Shown one piece after another: positions 1-7,977 of a DNA stretch of 48,065 nucleotides. The position numbers and the translations under genes were made by a program. The notes under the pieces were generated by a model, which saw only the letters and a program-made list of their open reading frames with translations, did not search any database and was not told the DNA's origin. This stretch comes from JAGQRJ01 sp041402045 (GTDB taxonomy: Bacteria > Planctomycetota > J058): positions 1 through 48,065 of the forward strand of contig JAWKSZ010000067.1 of NCBI GenBank assembly GCA_041402045.1. The letters are read 5' to 3'. Position 1 is the first letter of the stretch. Every line of letters begins with the position of its first letter.

Positions 1-20
1 GACGTGGGAGCCACTCTCGC

Positions 21-50
21 CCGCTCAGAATCGTGAACTCTGGTTTAGAG
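21..50. repeat. REP-like palindromic sequence, copy 1
   Basis: A 30-base stretch matching 36216-36245 at about 24 of 30 positions (core CCGCTCAGRATCSTGAAC). It lies across the 3' end of the exonuclease gene, whose stop is at 47-45. The related copies at 36166-36233 also sit at a gene's stop codon, so this looks like a short 3'-end-associated palindromic element. Whether an inverted partner lies to the left cannot be seen. Confidence 0.45.
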
Positions 51-812
51 CTCGAAGCTGGCGGACACCGGGCAGTGGTCCGACCCCCGCACCTCGGGGT
101 GGATCGCCGCCGCGCGCAGCGCCGGGGCCAGGCAGGCGCTGATCCACACCATGTCCAGCCGCCAGCCAATGTTCCGCTCGCGGACGCCGATCCGCTGGCT
201 CCACCACGAGTAGTGCCCGGGCTCCGCGCACAGGTGGCGGAAGGTGTCGACGTAGCCGTGGCGCGCCTCGAGCCGGTCGAGCCAGGCGCGCTCCTCGGGG
301 AGGAACCCCGCGTTCTTGCGGTTGGCCTTGGGGTTGGCGAGGTCGATCTCGCGGTGGGCGATGTTCAGGTCGCCGCAGAGCAGCACCGGCTTGCGCTGCT
401 TGAGCGCGTTCAGCTTGCGCAGCATGGAGCGGCAGAAGCTGAGCTTGTAGGGCAGGCGCGCGTGATCGCGCTGGCTGTTGGGGAAGTAGGCGTTGACGAC
501 GTAGAGCCCGGGGAACTCGCTGATCAGCACCCGACCCTCGCGGTCGACGTCCTTGCGCCCGAGCCCGACCTCGACCGAGCGCGGCGCCTCGCGGGAGAAG
601 GTGGCCACGCCGCTGTAGCCGGGGCGCTCGGCGGGGTGCCAGCTCGCGTGATACCCGGCGGGGGCGCGGGTGGCGTCGTCGACCTGCTCCGGGCGGGCCT
701 TGATCTCCTGCACGCACACCACGTCGGGGTCGGCTCCGCGGAACCACGCCTCGAACCCCTGCTGGGCGGCGCTGCGGATTCCGTTGACGTTCCAGGAGTA
801 GAGCGTGAACAC
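45..812 (-). CDS. xth: Exodeoxyribonuclease III (Xth/ExoA family)
   Basis: A 255-residue AP endonuclease/3'-5' exonuclease of base-excision repair, expected to nick DNA 5' of abasic sites in the cytoplasm. The whole endonuclease/exonuclease/phosphatase fold is visible: WNVNGIR at 7-13, the metal-binding Glu in QEIKA (E36), GDLNIAH at 147-153 with D148 and N150, and the C-terminal SDHCPV with catalytic H246. The open frame extends far upstream, but homology begins at the GTG at 812 (MFTLYSWN), giving the normal family length. The next gene upstream on the same strand ends 65 bases away, so the two may be co-transcribed. Confidence 0.95.
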   Translation of the reverse strand: MFTLYSWNVNGIRSAAQQGFEAWFRGADPDVVCVQEIKARPEQVDDATRAPAGYHASWHPAERPGYSGVATFSREAPRSVEVGLGRKDVDREGRVLISEFPGLYVVNAYFPNSQRDHARLPYKLSFCRSMLRKLNALKQRKPVLLCGDLNIAHREIDLANPKANRKNAGFLPEERAWLDRLEARHGYVDTFRHLCAEPGHYSWWSQRIGVRERNIGWRLDMVWISACLAPALRAAAIHPEVRGSDHCPVSASFEL

Positions 813-877
813 GACGACCTCGCGGCCACCGAGGGTAGCGAGCGAGGTCCTGTGAGGAAACCGCCGGAGCGTCGAGC

Positions 878-1345
878 TCAGGCGGCGGTGCGCTCCCAGA
901 GCTTCTGAACGAGCATGGACTTGGTCATGGACGAGCGGCCCGGAAGCTCGAGCTGCTTGGCCTTGGCGTAGAGGGCGGCGCGGGTCCAGGACTCGTAGGG
1001 CACGCTGGGGGACGGGAGTCGGGTCGGCTCCTCGACGACGACGGGGGTCTCCTCGACGACGGGGGTCTCCTCGACGACGGGGGTCTCCTCGACGACGGCA
1101 GGGGCCTCCACGTCCAGGGGCGAGGCGCTGCGCGAGAGGCAGTCGGTGATCGCCAGCTCCGGCGCCGGCGTGCGGCGCGGCGGCGCTGCCCACACCGCGC
1201 CCGTGCGCTGGTTCGCCTTGGGCGGCGCGCTCAGCCACTTCGTCGTCTCGTGCCGGTCGCCTTCGCGGCGGTGAATCATGATCGCCCAGCGCTTGTAGAC
1301 CTCGCTGGGCGTGGTGATCGCCGATCCCTTGCCAGAATTGCTCAC
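878..1345 (-). CDS. Small protein with C-terminal Rho_N-like domain
   Basis: A 155-residue protein. The last 35 or so residues (YESWTRAALYAKAKQLELPG onward) look like the Rho termination factor N-terminal/SAP-like helical motif, which binds nucleic acid in other proteins. A conserved-looking N-terminal block (SEVYKRWAIMIHRREGDRHE) precedes a low-complexity linker carrying three exact copies of a VEETPV-type hexamer. The GTG at 1345 is chosen because AGGAGG lies four bases upstream, although the frame stays open further. No catalytic motif is seen. A nucleic-acid-binding role is inference only. Confidence 0.75.
   Translation of the reverse strand: MSNSGKGSAITTPSEVYKRWAIMIHRREGDRHETTKWLSAPPKANQRTGAVWAAPPRRTPAPELAITDCLSRSASPLDVEAPAVVEETPVVEETPVVEETPVVVEEPTRLPSPSVPYESWTRAALYAKAKQLELPGRSSMTKSMLVQKLWERTAA
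1043..1096. repeat. Three exact tandem 18-bp units inside a gene
   Basis: Units 1043-1060, 1061-1078 and 1079-1096 are identical on the + strand and encode the acidic hexamer repeats of the Rho_N-domain protein. Identity at the base level, including third positions, points to recent slippage or unequal crossover. Copy number is likely to vary between strains. Confidence 0.85.
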
Positions 1346-1526
1346 GGGGCCTCCTGCGGTCTCGCCGCCTCCCCCCTCTTCGGCAGCTCCGCGCCCGAGC
1401 TTGAGGCCCACGCCTGCCCTACCGCAGCGGGGTCCATTGGGTCACAATTCCCCGGGCGCCTCCCCGAGGCCCTGCGCCCTCGGAGCGAGGGCCGCTCCCC
1501 CCCGGCCCCCCAGGAGACCCAGGGTC
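1346..1526. promoter_or_regulatory. Divergent intergenic region
   Basis: A 181-base gap between two divergent genes, so promoters for both should lie here. I see no convincing -35/-10 pair. A candidate ribosome-binding GGAG sits at 1513-1516, ten bases before the ATG at 1527. Confidence 0.35.
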
Positions 1527-2531
1527 ATGCGTCAGTGCCAGGCGTGCGGCTTCGACCGCTGCGACGACCACGCCGAGAAGTGCCGCCAGTGCGGCTCGAT
1601 CCTCCCCGAGCCGGAGGAGGCCTTCTCCAACAAGGCCCTCGCCGCCGCGTGGTGGCACTACCTCGAGATCCCGGGCGCCGGCACCGTGGAGCTCGTGCCC
1701 GGCAAGGCCTTCCTCATGGGCCGCGATCCGCGCAGCGACCTCCTGCTCAAGACGGCGACCCAGCCCGAGGTGGCGCGGATCTTCTGGACCGACGGCAACG
1801 TCGAGGCGACCCTCGAGCCGACCGGCGGCGCGAGCGCGGGGGTCAAGATCGACGGCATGCTGGTGCCCAAGACCCGCAAGCTGAAGGGCGGCGAGGAGAT
1901 CCAGATCGGGCGCCTGGTCATGCGCTACGCGAAGAAGGGCTCGGCGATCGAGGGCGCGATCAGCGCGCGCAAGGTCGGGAACCGGCGCCCGGATCCACGC
2001 CGTGGCGTGGAGACTGGGCCCAAACCCCGGGGCCGCGCGCGCTCCAACACGGCCCTCGAGCCTGGGCTGCGCGCCCGGGGCGAGCTCGGCAAGGCGGTGG
2101 CGAGCCCTTCCGGCAGCGGGGACGCCCTCGAGCCTACGCGGCGCGGCGTCGCGCGCCCCGCTGCCCCCGCGGGCCAGCGCCCGGCGGACATCGCCAAGGC
2201 GCTGGAGAAGGCCAAGGCCTTCGGGACCCTCAACGTCGCGGCCAACGAGGGCCGGGGCTGGGTCACCGTCCGCGCCGGCGCGCCGCAGCACGCGTCCTTC
2301 GACGGGCGCAGCGGGCCGGTGGCCCTGGAGGCGATCCTGCGCCTGGGGCCCTGTCGCGTGAACCTGGTGAGCGGCACCCCGACCCGCACGGCCGGGAGTC
2401 GGCTCAGCGAGAGCTTCTCGACGGTGCTGCAGCGCCTGCAGGGCAGGGCCCTGGGCCCGGCGCGCCGGGGCTCGACCACCTCGCGCCGCCCGCGCCCGGG
2501 CCGCCCGGGCCCTCCGCCGCGACGGCGCTGA
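1527..2531 (+). CDS. Zinc-ribbon, FHA and DUF4388-like protein
   Basis: A 334-residue cytoplasmic protein with three recognisable parts. Residues 1-25 hold a CxxC...CxxC zinc ribbon (CQAC, CRQC). Residues about 55-130 resemble an FHA domain (LMGRDPRSDLLL, GGEEIQIGRLVMRYAKK), which in this family binds phosphothreonine. Residues about 225-315 resemble DUF4388 (GTLNV, GWVTVRAG, GPVALEAILRL), common in Planctomycetota and Myxococcota signalling proteins. A basic proline/arginine-rich linker and tail join them. It could read out the kinases elsewhere in the window, but no partner is encoded next to it. The start follows GGAG at 1513-1516. Domain calls are by pattern and the FHA signature is imperfect. 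Confidence 0.8.
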   Translation: MRQCQACGFDRCDDHAEKCRQCGSILPEPEEAFSNKALAAAWWHYLEIPGAGTVELVPGKAFLMGRDPRSDLLLKTATQPEVARIFWTDGNVEATLEPTGGASAGVKIDGMLVPKTRKLKGGEEIQIGRLVMRYAKKGSAIEGAISARKVGNRRPDPRRGVETGPKPRGRARSNTALEPGLRARGELGKAVASPSGSGDALEPTRRGVARPAAPAGQRPADIAKALEKAKAFGTLNVAANEGRGWVTVRAGAPQHASFDGRSGPVALEAILRLGPCRVNLVSGTPTRTAGSRLSESFSTVLQRLQGRALGPARRGSTTSRRPRPGRPGPPPRRR

Positions 2532-2609
2532 CGGCTGGGCCAGCCCGCCGCCCGCGGGCCAGGGTTGCACGAAGCGTCGTCGAGCGCGCACACTCCAGGG
2601 GGAGGGACC

Positions 2610-2894
2610 GTGGCCAAGCTCGCTCTGATCTGTCACACGTGTCAGCACCGCTATCGCGCCAAGTCCATGGGCACCTGCCCCAAGTGCGGGAGCGGCATGG
2701 TCGGGCCCACGCAGGCCAAGGGAAAGCTGGGGCTCCTGATCCTGCTCGCCGGGGCCGCCCTCGCCGTGGCCTACTGGGTGTTCGGCAAGTCGCCCCAGGA
2801 CCTGGTCGATCAGGCCCGCGACGCGATCCCGCCTGGCGTCCCCGGGGCGAAGGAGCCTGGGGCGCCCCCGCCCGAGGCCGAGCCTGGGAAGTAG
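2610..2894 (+). CDS. Small zinc-ribbon membrane protein
   Basis: A 94-residue protein: an N-terminal zinc ribbon (CHTC at 9-12 and CPKC about 14 residues later), one hydrophobic membrane segment (GLLILLAGAALAVAYWVF), then a short proline-rich tail. The GTG at 2610 follows GGGAGGGACC and is preferred over in-frame codons upstream. It is 78 bases downstream of the FHA gene on the same strand and probably shares its transcript. Its 3' end meets the convergent lipase gene after seven bases. Function unknown. Confidence 0.75.
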   Translation: MAKLALICHTCQHRYRAKSMGTCPKCGSGMVGPTQAKGKLGLLILLAGAALAVAYWVFGKSPQDLVDQARDAIPPGVPGAKEPGAPPPEAEPGK

Positions 2895-2901
2895 CCCGGG
2901 C

Positions 2902-3831
2902 TCAAGGGAGCCGCCCTGCCACGCCGGCGCGGCCTCGCAGCAGCGCGTTGCTGGTGCGGATCGCGTAACCCAGCATGGCGTGGTCGAGGAACCAAGAGGG
3001 CAGCGAGGCGCCCGGCGCCCCCGGAATCGTGAGCGGGGCCAGCCAGGCCAGGCGCCGACTCCACGAGCCGCGGGGCGCGTCGCGGCTGACCCCGCTCGCG
3101 CTCAGGTAGCGCACCCTGCCGGCGTGTCGATAGCCCAGCCACGCGGGCAGCATGTGGGGGATCCCGTCGCGGCCGTTGACGTAGCGCGCGCAGGGGATCC
3201 GCAGCCCGTCCGCGAAGGCCTGGTTCCCCACCCGCGGCGTGCCGAAGGTCACCACGCCTTGCACCCGCGGGAGGCGCGTGCCGGCGATCACCGCCAGAGC
3301 GCCTCCCAGGCTGTGCCCGGTCAGCCACACCGGCTTGCTGCGCGCGGCGAGGGTTTGGCGCAGCTTCGGCCACAGGCTGTCGAGGCACTCCTTGAACCCG
3401 GCGTGCACGCCCCCGCCAGCCCGGGCCTCGGAGCGCCACCCCTTGAGGTTGCGCGCGACGTAGCTCAGGCGCTCGAAGGTCGTGCCCTTGAAGGCGACCA
3501 GGGTCGCGCCGTCGCGGTCGGCGACGAGGCACTCCCCGAGGGAGGTCGTGAGGTTCACGACGTCGCGGAAGCCGTGGGCCTCGAGGGTCTCCTTCTGGAA
3601 CGTGGTCGCGTAGTAGGTCAAGAGCTCGAGCTCGGCGAGGTAGGCCACGTTCACGGGGTCGGTCGTATCCCCGCGGGCGCGGAACGGTCGGCCGGGGGCG
3701 TAGCGGAAGAACGGGTGCTCCCGGGAGAAGGAGTACAGCGCCTCGTAGGTGCGCGCGGGCTCGGGGAGCACGTCCTGCGCCCACGCGCAGGAGGCGGCGA
3801 CGAGGGCCGCGAGGAGGGACGTCGTGCGCAC
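2902..3831 (-). CDS. Secreted class 3 lipase
   Basis: A 309-residue alpha/beta hydrolase of the lipase class 3 (PF01764) family, expected to hydrolyse acylglycerol or phospholipid esters outside the cytoplasm. Residues 1-20 form a signal peptide ending in WAQ. The nucleophile elbow is TGHSLGGAL with S174. VNGRDGIPHML supplies a plausible acid, and the DHAMLGY near the C-terminus a plausible His. VAFKGTT matches the oxyanion-hole strand. The GTG at 3831 starts two bases after the stop of the upstream peptidoglycan-binding gene, with GGGGAG in front, so the two are almost certainly one operon. The pairing suggests envelope or extracellular lipid turnover. Confidence 0.9.
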   Translation of the reverse strand: MRTTSLLAALVAASCAWAQDVLPEPARTYEALYSFSREHPFFRYAPGRPFRARGDTTDPVNVAYLAELELLTYYATTFQKETLEAHGFRDVVNLTTSLGECLVADRDGATLVAFKGTTFERLSYVARNLKGWRSEARAGGGVHAGFKECLDSLWPKLRQTLAARSKPVWLTGHSLGGALAVIAGTRLPRVQGVVTFGTPRVGNQAFADGLRIPCARYVNGRDGIPHMLPAWLGYRHAGRVRYLSASGVSRDAPRGSWSRRLAWLAPLTIPGAPGASLPSWFLDHAMLGYAIRTSNALLRGRAGVAGRLP

Positions 3832-3833
3832 GG

Positions 3834-4886
3834 CTACTCCCCGCCGATCACGTCGGTCATGCCGCGGCGCGGACCGAGGGGCTCTGCGGCGAGCTCGTCG
3901 GGACGCGGGGCGCGGGCGCGGGTGGGGTCGTGCAGCGGGCCGCGCCGACCGGCGTAGTCCTCGACCAGGAGCACGCGGCCCCCGATCCGGTGCGGGCCCA
4001 TGAGCTCGTCCACCGTGCGCTCCGGGACGTTCACCAGCCCGATCACCTTGACCGGGCGATCCTGGACCACCCCCAGGGGGAGCGACTTGCGCGTGGACTG
4101 GACCGTGATCCCCACGACCACGGCTTCGTCGCTGCCAGGGAAGCGCAGCACCTCGACCTGAGCGCTGGGCAGCATGGCCAGCGCCTGCTCCCAGCCGTCG
4201 TGGATCCCGCTCAGCGTGAGCTGCTCGCCCTCGGGGGTCTCGAGGGTCCGACCGCCGTCGCGCAGGCGGCCGCTGAGCTCGAGGCGCTCGGGCTCGCCCT
4301 GGCGCGCGACCGACTCCGCCACGACGTCCAGGACTCCGGGGAGGCCCCGGCCCTCGATCGGGCGTCCGTCGAGGGTCGCCAGTCCGCCCGCGGGGACGAG
4401 CCCCAGGGCGTCGCGGGTGGCCTCGTCCACGGTGCCGCTGGGGTCCAGCCCGTGGTCGCTCTGGAAGCGGCGCACGGCGCGGGCCGTGCGCAGGCCGAAG
4501 CCGGTGTCGTTCACCCGCTGCCCGTTGCGGGCCAGGGCGTCGTGCAAGGCCGCGATCTCCTCGGGCTCGGCCCCCGCGCCCAGGGGCACCCACGCCCGAG
4601 CGGGGGTGGCCTTGGAGACCTCGGTCTCGAGGCGGTAGGCGAGCTCCGGCGAGAGCGGGAGGGTGGCGGGCGGGCGCGCGGGGTCGTCGAACACGAGCCG
4701 CGCCGCGCGGGCGTCGCGGTCGACGATCACGCTCGCGGGGGCGCCCTCGTGGACCACGCGAGAGCGCAGCTCGCGCCACGCGAGGACCTCCTCGCCGAGG
4801 GTGGTCGAGGCGAGGACCGCGAGGGCCAGGACGAGCAGCGCGGCGACGCGGGACGCGCGGCTGCGCGGGGGGGGTTGTGGGTGCAC
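3834..4886 (-). CDS. Secreted protein with peptidoglycan-binding domain
   Basis: A 350-residue exported protein. An N-terminal basic stretch and hydrophobic segment (VAALLVLALAVLAST, about 14-28) form a signal peptide or anchor. Residues about 105-165 are a PG_binding_1 three-helix domain (EEIAALHDALARNG, FGLRTARAVRRFQSDHGLDP, GTVDEATRDAL). The C-terminal half is beta-rich and unrecognised. The start is a GTG after GGAG. It lies directly upstream of the lipase with a two-base gap, so the pair may act together at the cell wall. The first base of the divergent region lies just beyond it. Confidence 0.85.
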   Translation of the reverse strand: MHPQPPPRSRASRVAALLVLALAVLASTTLGEEVLAWRELRSRVVHEGAPASVIVDRDARAARLVFDDPARPPATLPLSPELAYRLETEVSKATPARAWVPLGAGAEPEEIAALHDALARNGQRVNDTGFGLRTARAVRRFQSDHGLDPSGTVDEATRDALGLVPAGGLATLDGRPIEGRGLPGVLDVVAESVARQGEPERLELSGRLRDGGRTLETPEGEQLTLSGIHDGWEQALAMLPSAQVEVLRFPGSDEAVVVGITVQSTRKSLPLGVVQDRPVKVIGLVNVPERTVDELMGPHRIGGRVLLVEDYAGRRGPLHDPTRARAPRPDELAAEPLGPRRGMTDVIGGE

Positions 4887-5091
4887 GGGACACTCCGATC
4901 TCGACCCCTACCGAGCAAGCCCCGGGCCGCGCGCAGCGGATTCCCTTGCGCCTCAAACCTTTCACGGAACCTCGCACCGTCCCACCGCCGGTCGCACCGG
5001 CGACGCGATCCGCGCGCAACGTCCGGCCCACTGGGCGCTTGCGTGCCGCTCGCGCCCGGGGGTAGGGTCGAGGCACGAGAGGGAGGTGCCC
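4887..5091. promoter_or_regulatory. Divergent intergenic region with a small inverted repeat
   Basis: A 205-base gap between divergent genes. A perfect 7-bp inverted repeat with a 3-base loop (CGCCGGT/ACCGGCG) lies at 4986-5002 and could be an operator or a hairpin. Less GC-rich sequence around 4950-4970 is the likeliest promoter site for one gene. Nothing else stands out. Confidence 0.35.
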
Positions 5092-6321
5092 GTGCGCGGC
5101 GCGAGCTGGGTGGGGGCGATCGCGCTGATCGCGTGGACGGGGGTGCCCTGCGGCGCTCAAGAGGTGGCGCCAGTCACCTCGACCTTCGACGGAGTGTGGC
5201 GCACGACCTACGGCGCCTTGACCCTGACCCAAGCCGGCGATCGGGTCGAGGGTCGCTATCCGCTGGGCGGCGGCGACGGGACCCTCGAGGGCCGGGTCGT
5301 GGGTCAGCGCCTGAGCTTCCGCTACGCCGAGCCGACCGCCGCGGGGGAGGGTTGGTTCGAGCTCGCGCCGGACGGGGCGAGCTTCCGCGGACGCTGGCGC
5401 CCGGACGGGCGCGACGCGTGGTCGGACTGGACGGGCACGCGAGAGGGCGCCGAGGGCGCCGAGGCCGGGCCCGGGGGGCTGTTCGACACGGAGTTCGGCC
5501 CGCTGCGGCTCCTGCCCCCGAGCCGGGGGCGGCTGCGCGGGGTCTATCGCTCCGACGGCGTCCCCGGGAGCGTGGAGGGCAGCCTGTCCGGGCGGACCCT
5601 GCGCTTCACCTGGCGCGAGGGGGAAGCGACCGGCGCGGGCGAGTTCACCTTCACCGCCGACTGGAGCGGGTTCGAGGGGCGCTGGCGCAGCGGGGAGGCG
5701 CCTTGGAAGCCCTGGAACGGCAAGCGCCAGGTCGCGGCCCCGGGGGTGGTGTGGCTGGCGGTGCTCGAGACCCACTGGGAGGAGCGGCTCGAGCAGCAGG
5801 AATACAGTTGGGGGGCCATGCTCCGCGCGTTCTTCGCGCGGCACCCCCACGTGCAGGTACGGCAGCGCCGCGTGCACGACCGGGTCGACCTCGAGCGGGC
5901 TCTGGGCGAGGTCGCGCTCCTGCCTGGGAGGGTGGCGGTCGTCGTGGCCTGCCACGGCGAGGGCGGCCGGCTGTGGGCGGGCAAGGACGGCGTCCCCGCC
6001 CCCGAGGTGGCGCGGCTCCTCGCCGACGCCCCGGACGCGTTCCTGCTCCACTTCTCGTCGTGCGAGGTGTTCGCGCCCGGCGTGGCCGAGCGCATGCGCG
6101 CCGCGGCGCGGCCGGAGCTCGCGTTCTCGGGCTACGCCCGCGCCGTGGACTGGGCGGGGAGCGCCGTGTTGGAGCTGCTCTACTTCGACCTGGTCCTCGG
6201 CCGCGGGCTGAGCCCCGAGCGCGCCGAGGAGGTCGTGCGGCGCGAGCTGGCCTGCGCGGGGGACGCCCCGACCCGAGGGTCACCCCTGGGAGCGCTCGAG
6301 TTCCGCGTCTTCCCGCGCTGA
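5092..6321 (+). CDS. Secreted protein: two beta-rich repeats plus caspase/CHAT-like domain
   Basis: A 409-residue protein with a signal peptide (1 to about 22, ending CGA-QE). Residues about 30-115 and 125-210 are two related beta-rich modules. Each pairs a VEG/VRG strand with a GxFRGRW or GFEGRW closing strand and a following WSDWTGTR or WKPWNGKR, like an incomplete lipocalin-type barrel. Residues about 220-409 look like a caspase-hemoglobinase fold: a first strand WLAVLETH, a hydrophobic strand ending VVVACHGEGG with H288, then HFSSCEVF with C324. That is the spacing and order of the His-Cys dyad in CHAT and metacaspase proteases. GTG at 5092 follows GGGAGG. Protease activity is inferred, and it could be an inactive fold. 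Confidence 0.7.
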   Translation: MRGASWVGAIALIAWTGVPCGAQEVAPVTSTFDGVWRTTYGALTLTQAGDRVEGRYPLGGGDGTLEGRVVGQRLSFRYAEPTAAGEGWFELAPDGASFRGRWRPDGRDAWSDWTGTREGAEGAEAGPGGLFDTEFGPLRLLPPSRGRLRGVYRSDGVPGSVEGSLSGRTLRFTWREGEATGAGEFTFTADWSGFEGRWRSGEAPWKPWNGKRQVAAPGVVWLAVLETHWEERLEQQEYSWGAMLRAFFARHPHVQVRQRRVHDRVDLERALGEVALLPGRVAVVVACHGEGGRLWAGKDGVPAPEVARLLADAPDAFLLHFSSCEVFAPGVAERMRAAARPELAFSGYARAVDWAGSAVLELLYFDLVLGRGLSPERAEEVVRRELACAGDAPTRGSPLGALEFRVFPR

Positions 6322-6394
6322 TCCCTGCCGCGCGGGAATAGGCTCGGGAGTCCCCGGGTTCTTCAACCACACCCGGCTCGTGAGGAGGTCGATC

Positions 6395-7126
6395 ATGAAG
6401 CTTCGTCTGGTAGGTGCGTTGGCGCTCTCGTGCGCGCTCCTGGCCTGCACCGACCAAACGGTCCGCGCCGCCCCCGACACCGCGCCCCCCAAGCCCGGCG
6501 AGGCCTTCGCGGTGTTCGCCGGAGGCTGCTTCTGGTGCATGGAGCCGCCCTTCGAGGGGCGCCCCGGCGTGCGCGCGGTGATCTCGGGCTACACCGGCGG
6601 CGACGAGCAGAACCCGACCTACGAGCAGGTCTCGAGCGGGCGCACCGGGCACACCGAGGCGGTGCAGGTGATCTACGACCCGCAGCAGATCAGCTACGAG
6701 CAGCTGCTGAAGATCTACTGGCGCAGCTTCGACCCCACCGACGGCGGCGGGCAGTTCGCCGACCGGGGGAGTCAGTACCGTCCGGGGATCTTCGTGCGCG
6801 ACGCCGAGCAGCGCGCGGCGGCGGAGGCGTCGAAGAAGGCGCTCGCCGAGTCGGGGACGTTCGAGCGGCCGATCGCGGCGGAGATCACCGACTTCAAGGC
6901 GTTCTGGCCCGCCGAGGACTACCACCAGGACTACTACCGCACCCACGCCTCGCGCTACGAGCAGTACCGTGAGGGCTCGGGGCGCGTGCGCTTCCTGCGC
7001 GAGCACTGGGACGAGGACACCGCCTGGGGCCACCCCCGGATCGAGGGCGTGCCTGACGCGGTCGAGCACGGCGAGGCGCCGGCGGCGCCTACCAGCCGCC
7101 CGACCTCGCGCCCGACCGGGGACTAG
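6395..7126 (+). CDS. msrA: Peptide methionine sulfoxide reductase MsrA, lipoprotein form
   Basis: A 243-residue enzyme that reduces methionine-S-sulfoxide in oxidised proteins. The MsrA signature GGCFWC is at residues 43-48 with catalytic C45. YTGG, GHTEAVQV, FDPT and YHQDYY motifs follow in the right order. Residues 1-18 form a lipoprotein signal (LALSCALLAC, lipidated C18), so it acts outside the cytoplasm rather than inside. An extra 45-residue Pro/Thr-rich C-terminal tail is longer than usual. The start is the ATG with GAGGAGG upstream. Its last four bases overlap the convergent TPR gene. Confidence 0.95.
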   Translation: MKLRLVGALALSCALLACTDQTVRAAPDTAPPKPGEAFAVFAGGCFWCMEPPFEGRPGVRAVISGYTGGDEQNPTYEQVSSGRTGHTEAVQVIYDPQQISYEQLLKIYWRSFDPTDGGGQFADRGSQYRPGIFVRDAEQRAAAEASKKALAESGTFERPIAAEITDFKAFWPAEDYHQDYYRTHASRYEQYREGSGRVRFLREHWDEDTAWGHPRIEGVPDAVEHGEAPAAPTSRPTSRPTGD

Positions 7127-7908
7127 CGGCGGTTCTTCTTCTTCTTGTCCCGCTTCTTGTCCTTGTTGGACTTCGTCCCGCCCGCCTTGGGCGGCTGGCG
7201 GAAGCCCTTGCGCACGGGCTGTCCGCCGGGGACGCCGCCGGGGGGCGCCTCGAACTTGAGCATGTACCACAGCTGACCGAAGGGGGTCATGTTCAGCTTG
7301 CGCCCGCTCTGCAGGCGCTCGAGGTTCTCCGAGGTCTCGGCGTCGGACTTCATGGCCTTGAGCCCGTCGCTGAGCGCCGTGATCGCCTCCTCGCGCTTGC
7401 CCGCGCGCTCGAGGATGAACGCGAGCACGTTGTAGAGGATCGGCGACTTCTTGTTGAACAGGATCCCCTTGCGCAGGGCTTCGCAGGCGCCCTCGCGGTC
7501 GCCCTGGCGCGAGAGGATCGCCCCCAGGAGCAGGTGCGGCTCGGAGCTCTTGGGGTAGCCGTTGCGCAGCGGCGCGATCGCCTCCTTCTCGTGCCCCGCG
7601 GCGTAGTGCAGGGAGCCGATCTGGGTGTCGATCTGCGGGGCCAGGAACAGCTGCCAGTTGCGGTAGGGCCGCGCCTCCTCCAGGGACTCGATCGCCTTGG
7701 GAATGTTCCCGGCCTGGGCTTGCTTGGCCGCGCGCTCGAACAGCGGCATGACCTTGTCGGAGACCTTGCGCCGGATCAGGGTGAACCCGAGCACGAAGGT
7801 CACCAGGCCGAGGAACGGCCCCACCAGGTAGAACGGGTCCTTCGGAATGAACAGCAGGCTGAGCGAGATCGCCAGCGAGACGGCGGCGGGGATCAGCAGG
7901 GAAAACAT
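7123..7908 (-). CDS. TPR-repeat membrane protein
   Basis: A 261-residue protein. Two hydrophobic segments (about 4-20 and 26-44) form an N-terminal hairpin in the membrane. The remainder is alpha-helical with several TPR-like units (NIPKAIESLEEARPY, AGHEKEAIAPLRNG, GDREGACEALRKGILF, GKREEAITALSDGLKAM). The C-terminus is a very basic lysine tail (KDKKRDKKKKNRR). The ATG follows GGAG. Such proteins usually scaffold protein complexes, but no partner is visible. It overlaps the msrA 3' end by four bases in convergent orientation. Confidence 0.85.
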   Translation of the reverse strand: MFSLLIPAAVSLAISLSLLFIPKDPFYLVGPFLGLVTFVLGFTLIRRKVSDKVMPLFERAAKQAQAGNIPKAIESLEEARPYRNWQLFLAPQIDTQIGSLHYAAGHEKEAIAPLRNGYPKSSEPHLLLGAILSRQGDREGACEALRKGILFNKKSPILYNVLAFILERAGKREEAITALSDGLKAMKSDAETSENLERLQSGRKLNMTPFGQLWYMLKFEAPPGGVPGGQPVRKGFRQPPKAGGTKSNKDKKRDKKKKNRR

Positions 7909-7977
7909 GGACGCTCCGGACTGCGGGGAGGCGCAAGTGTCGGGAAGGAGCGGCTCCGGCGCAAGCGCGGAGTTGCC

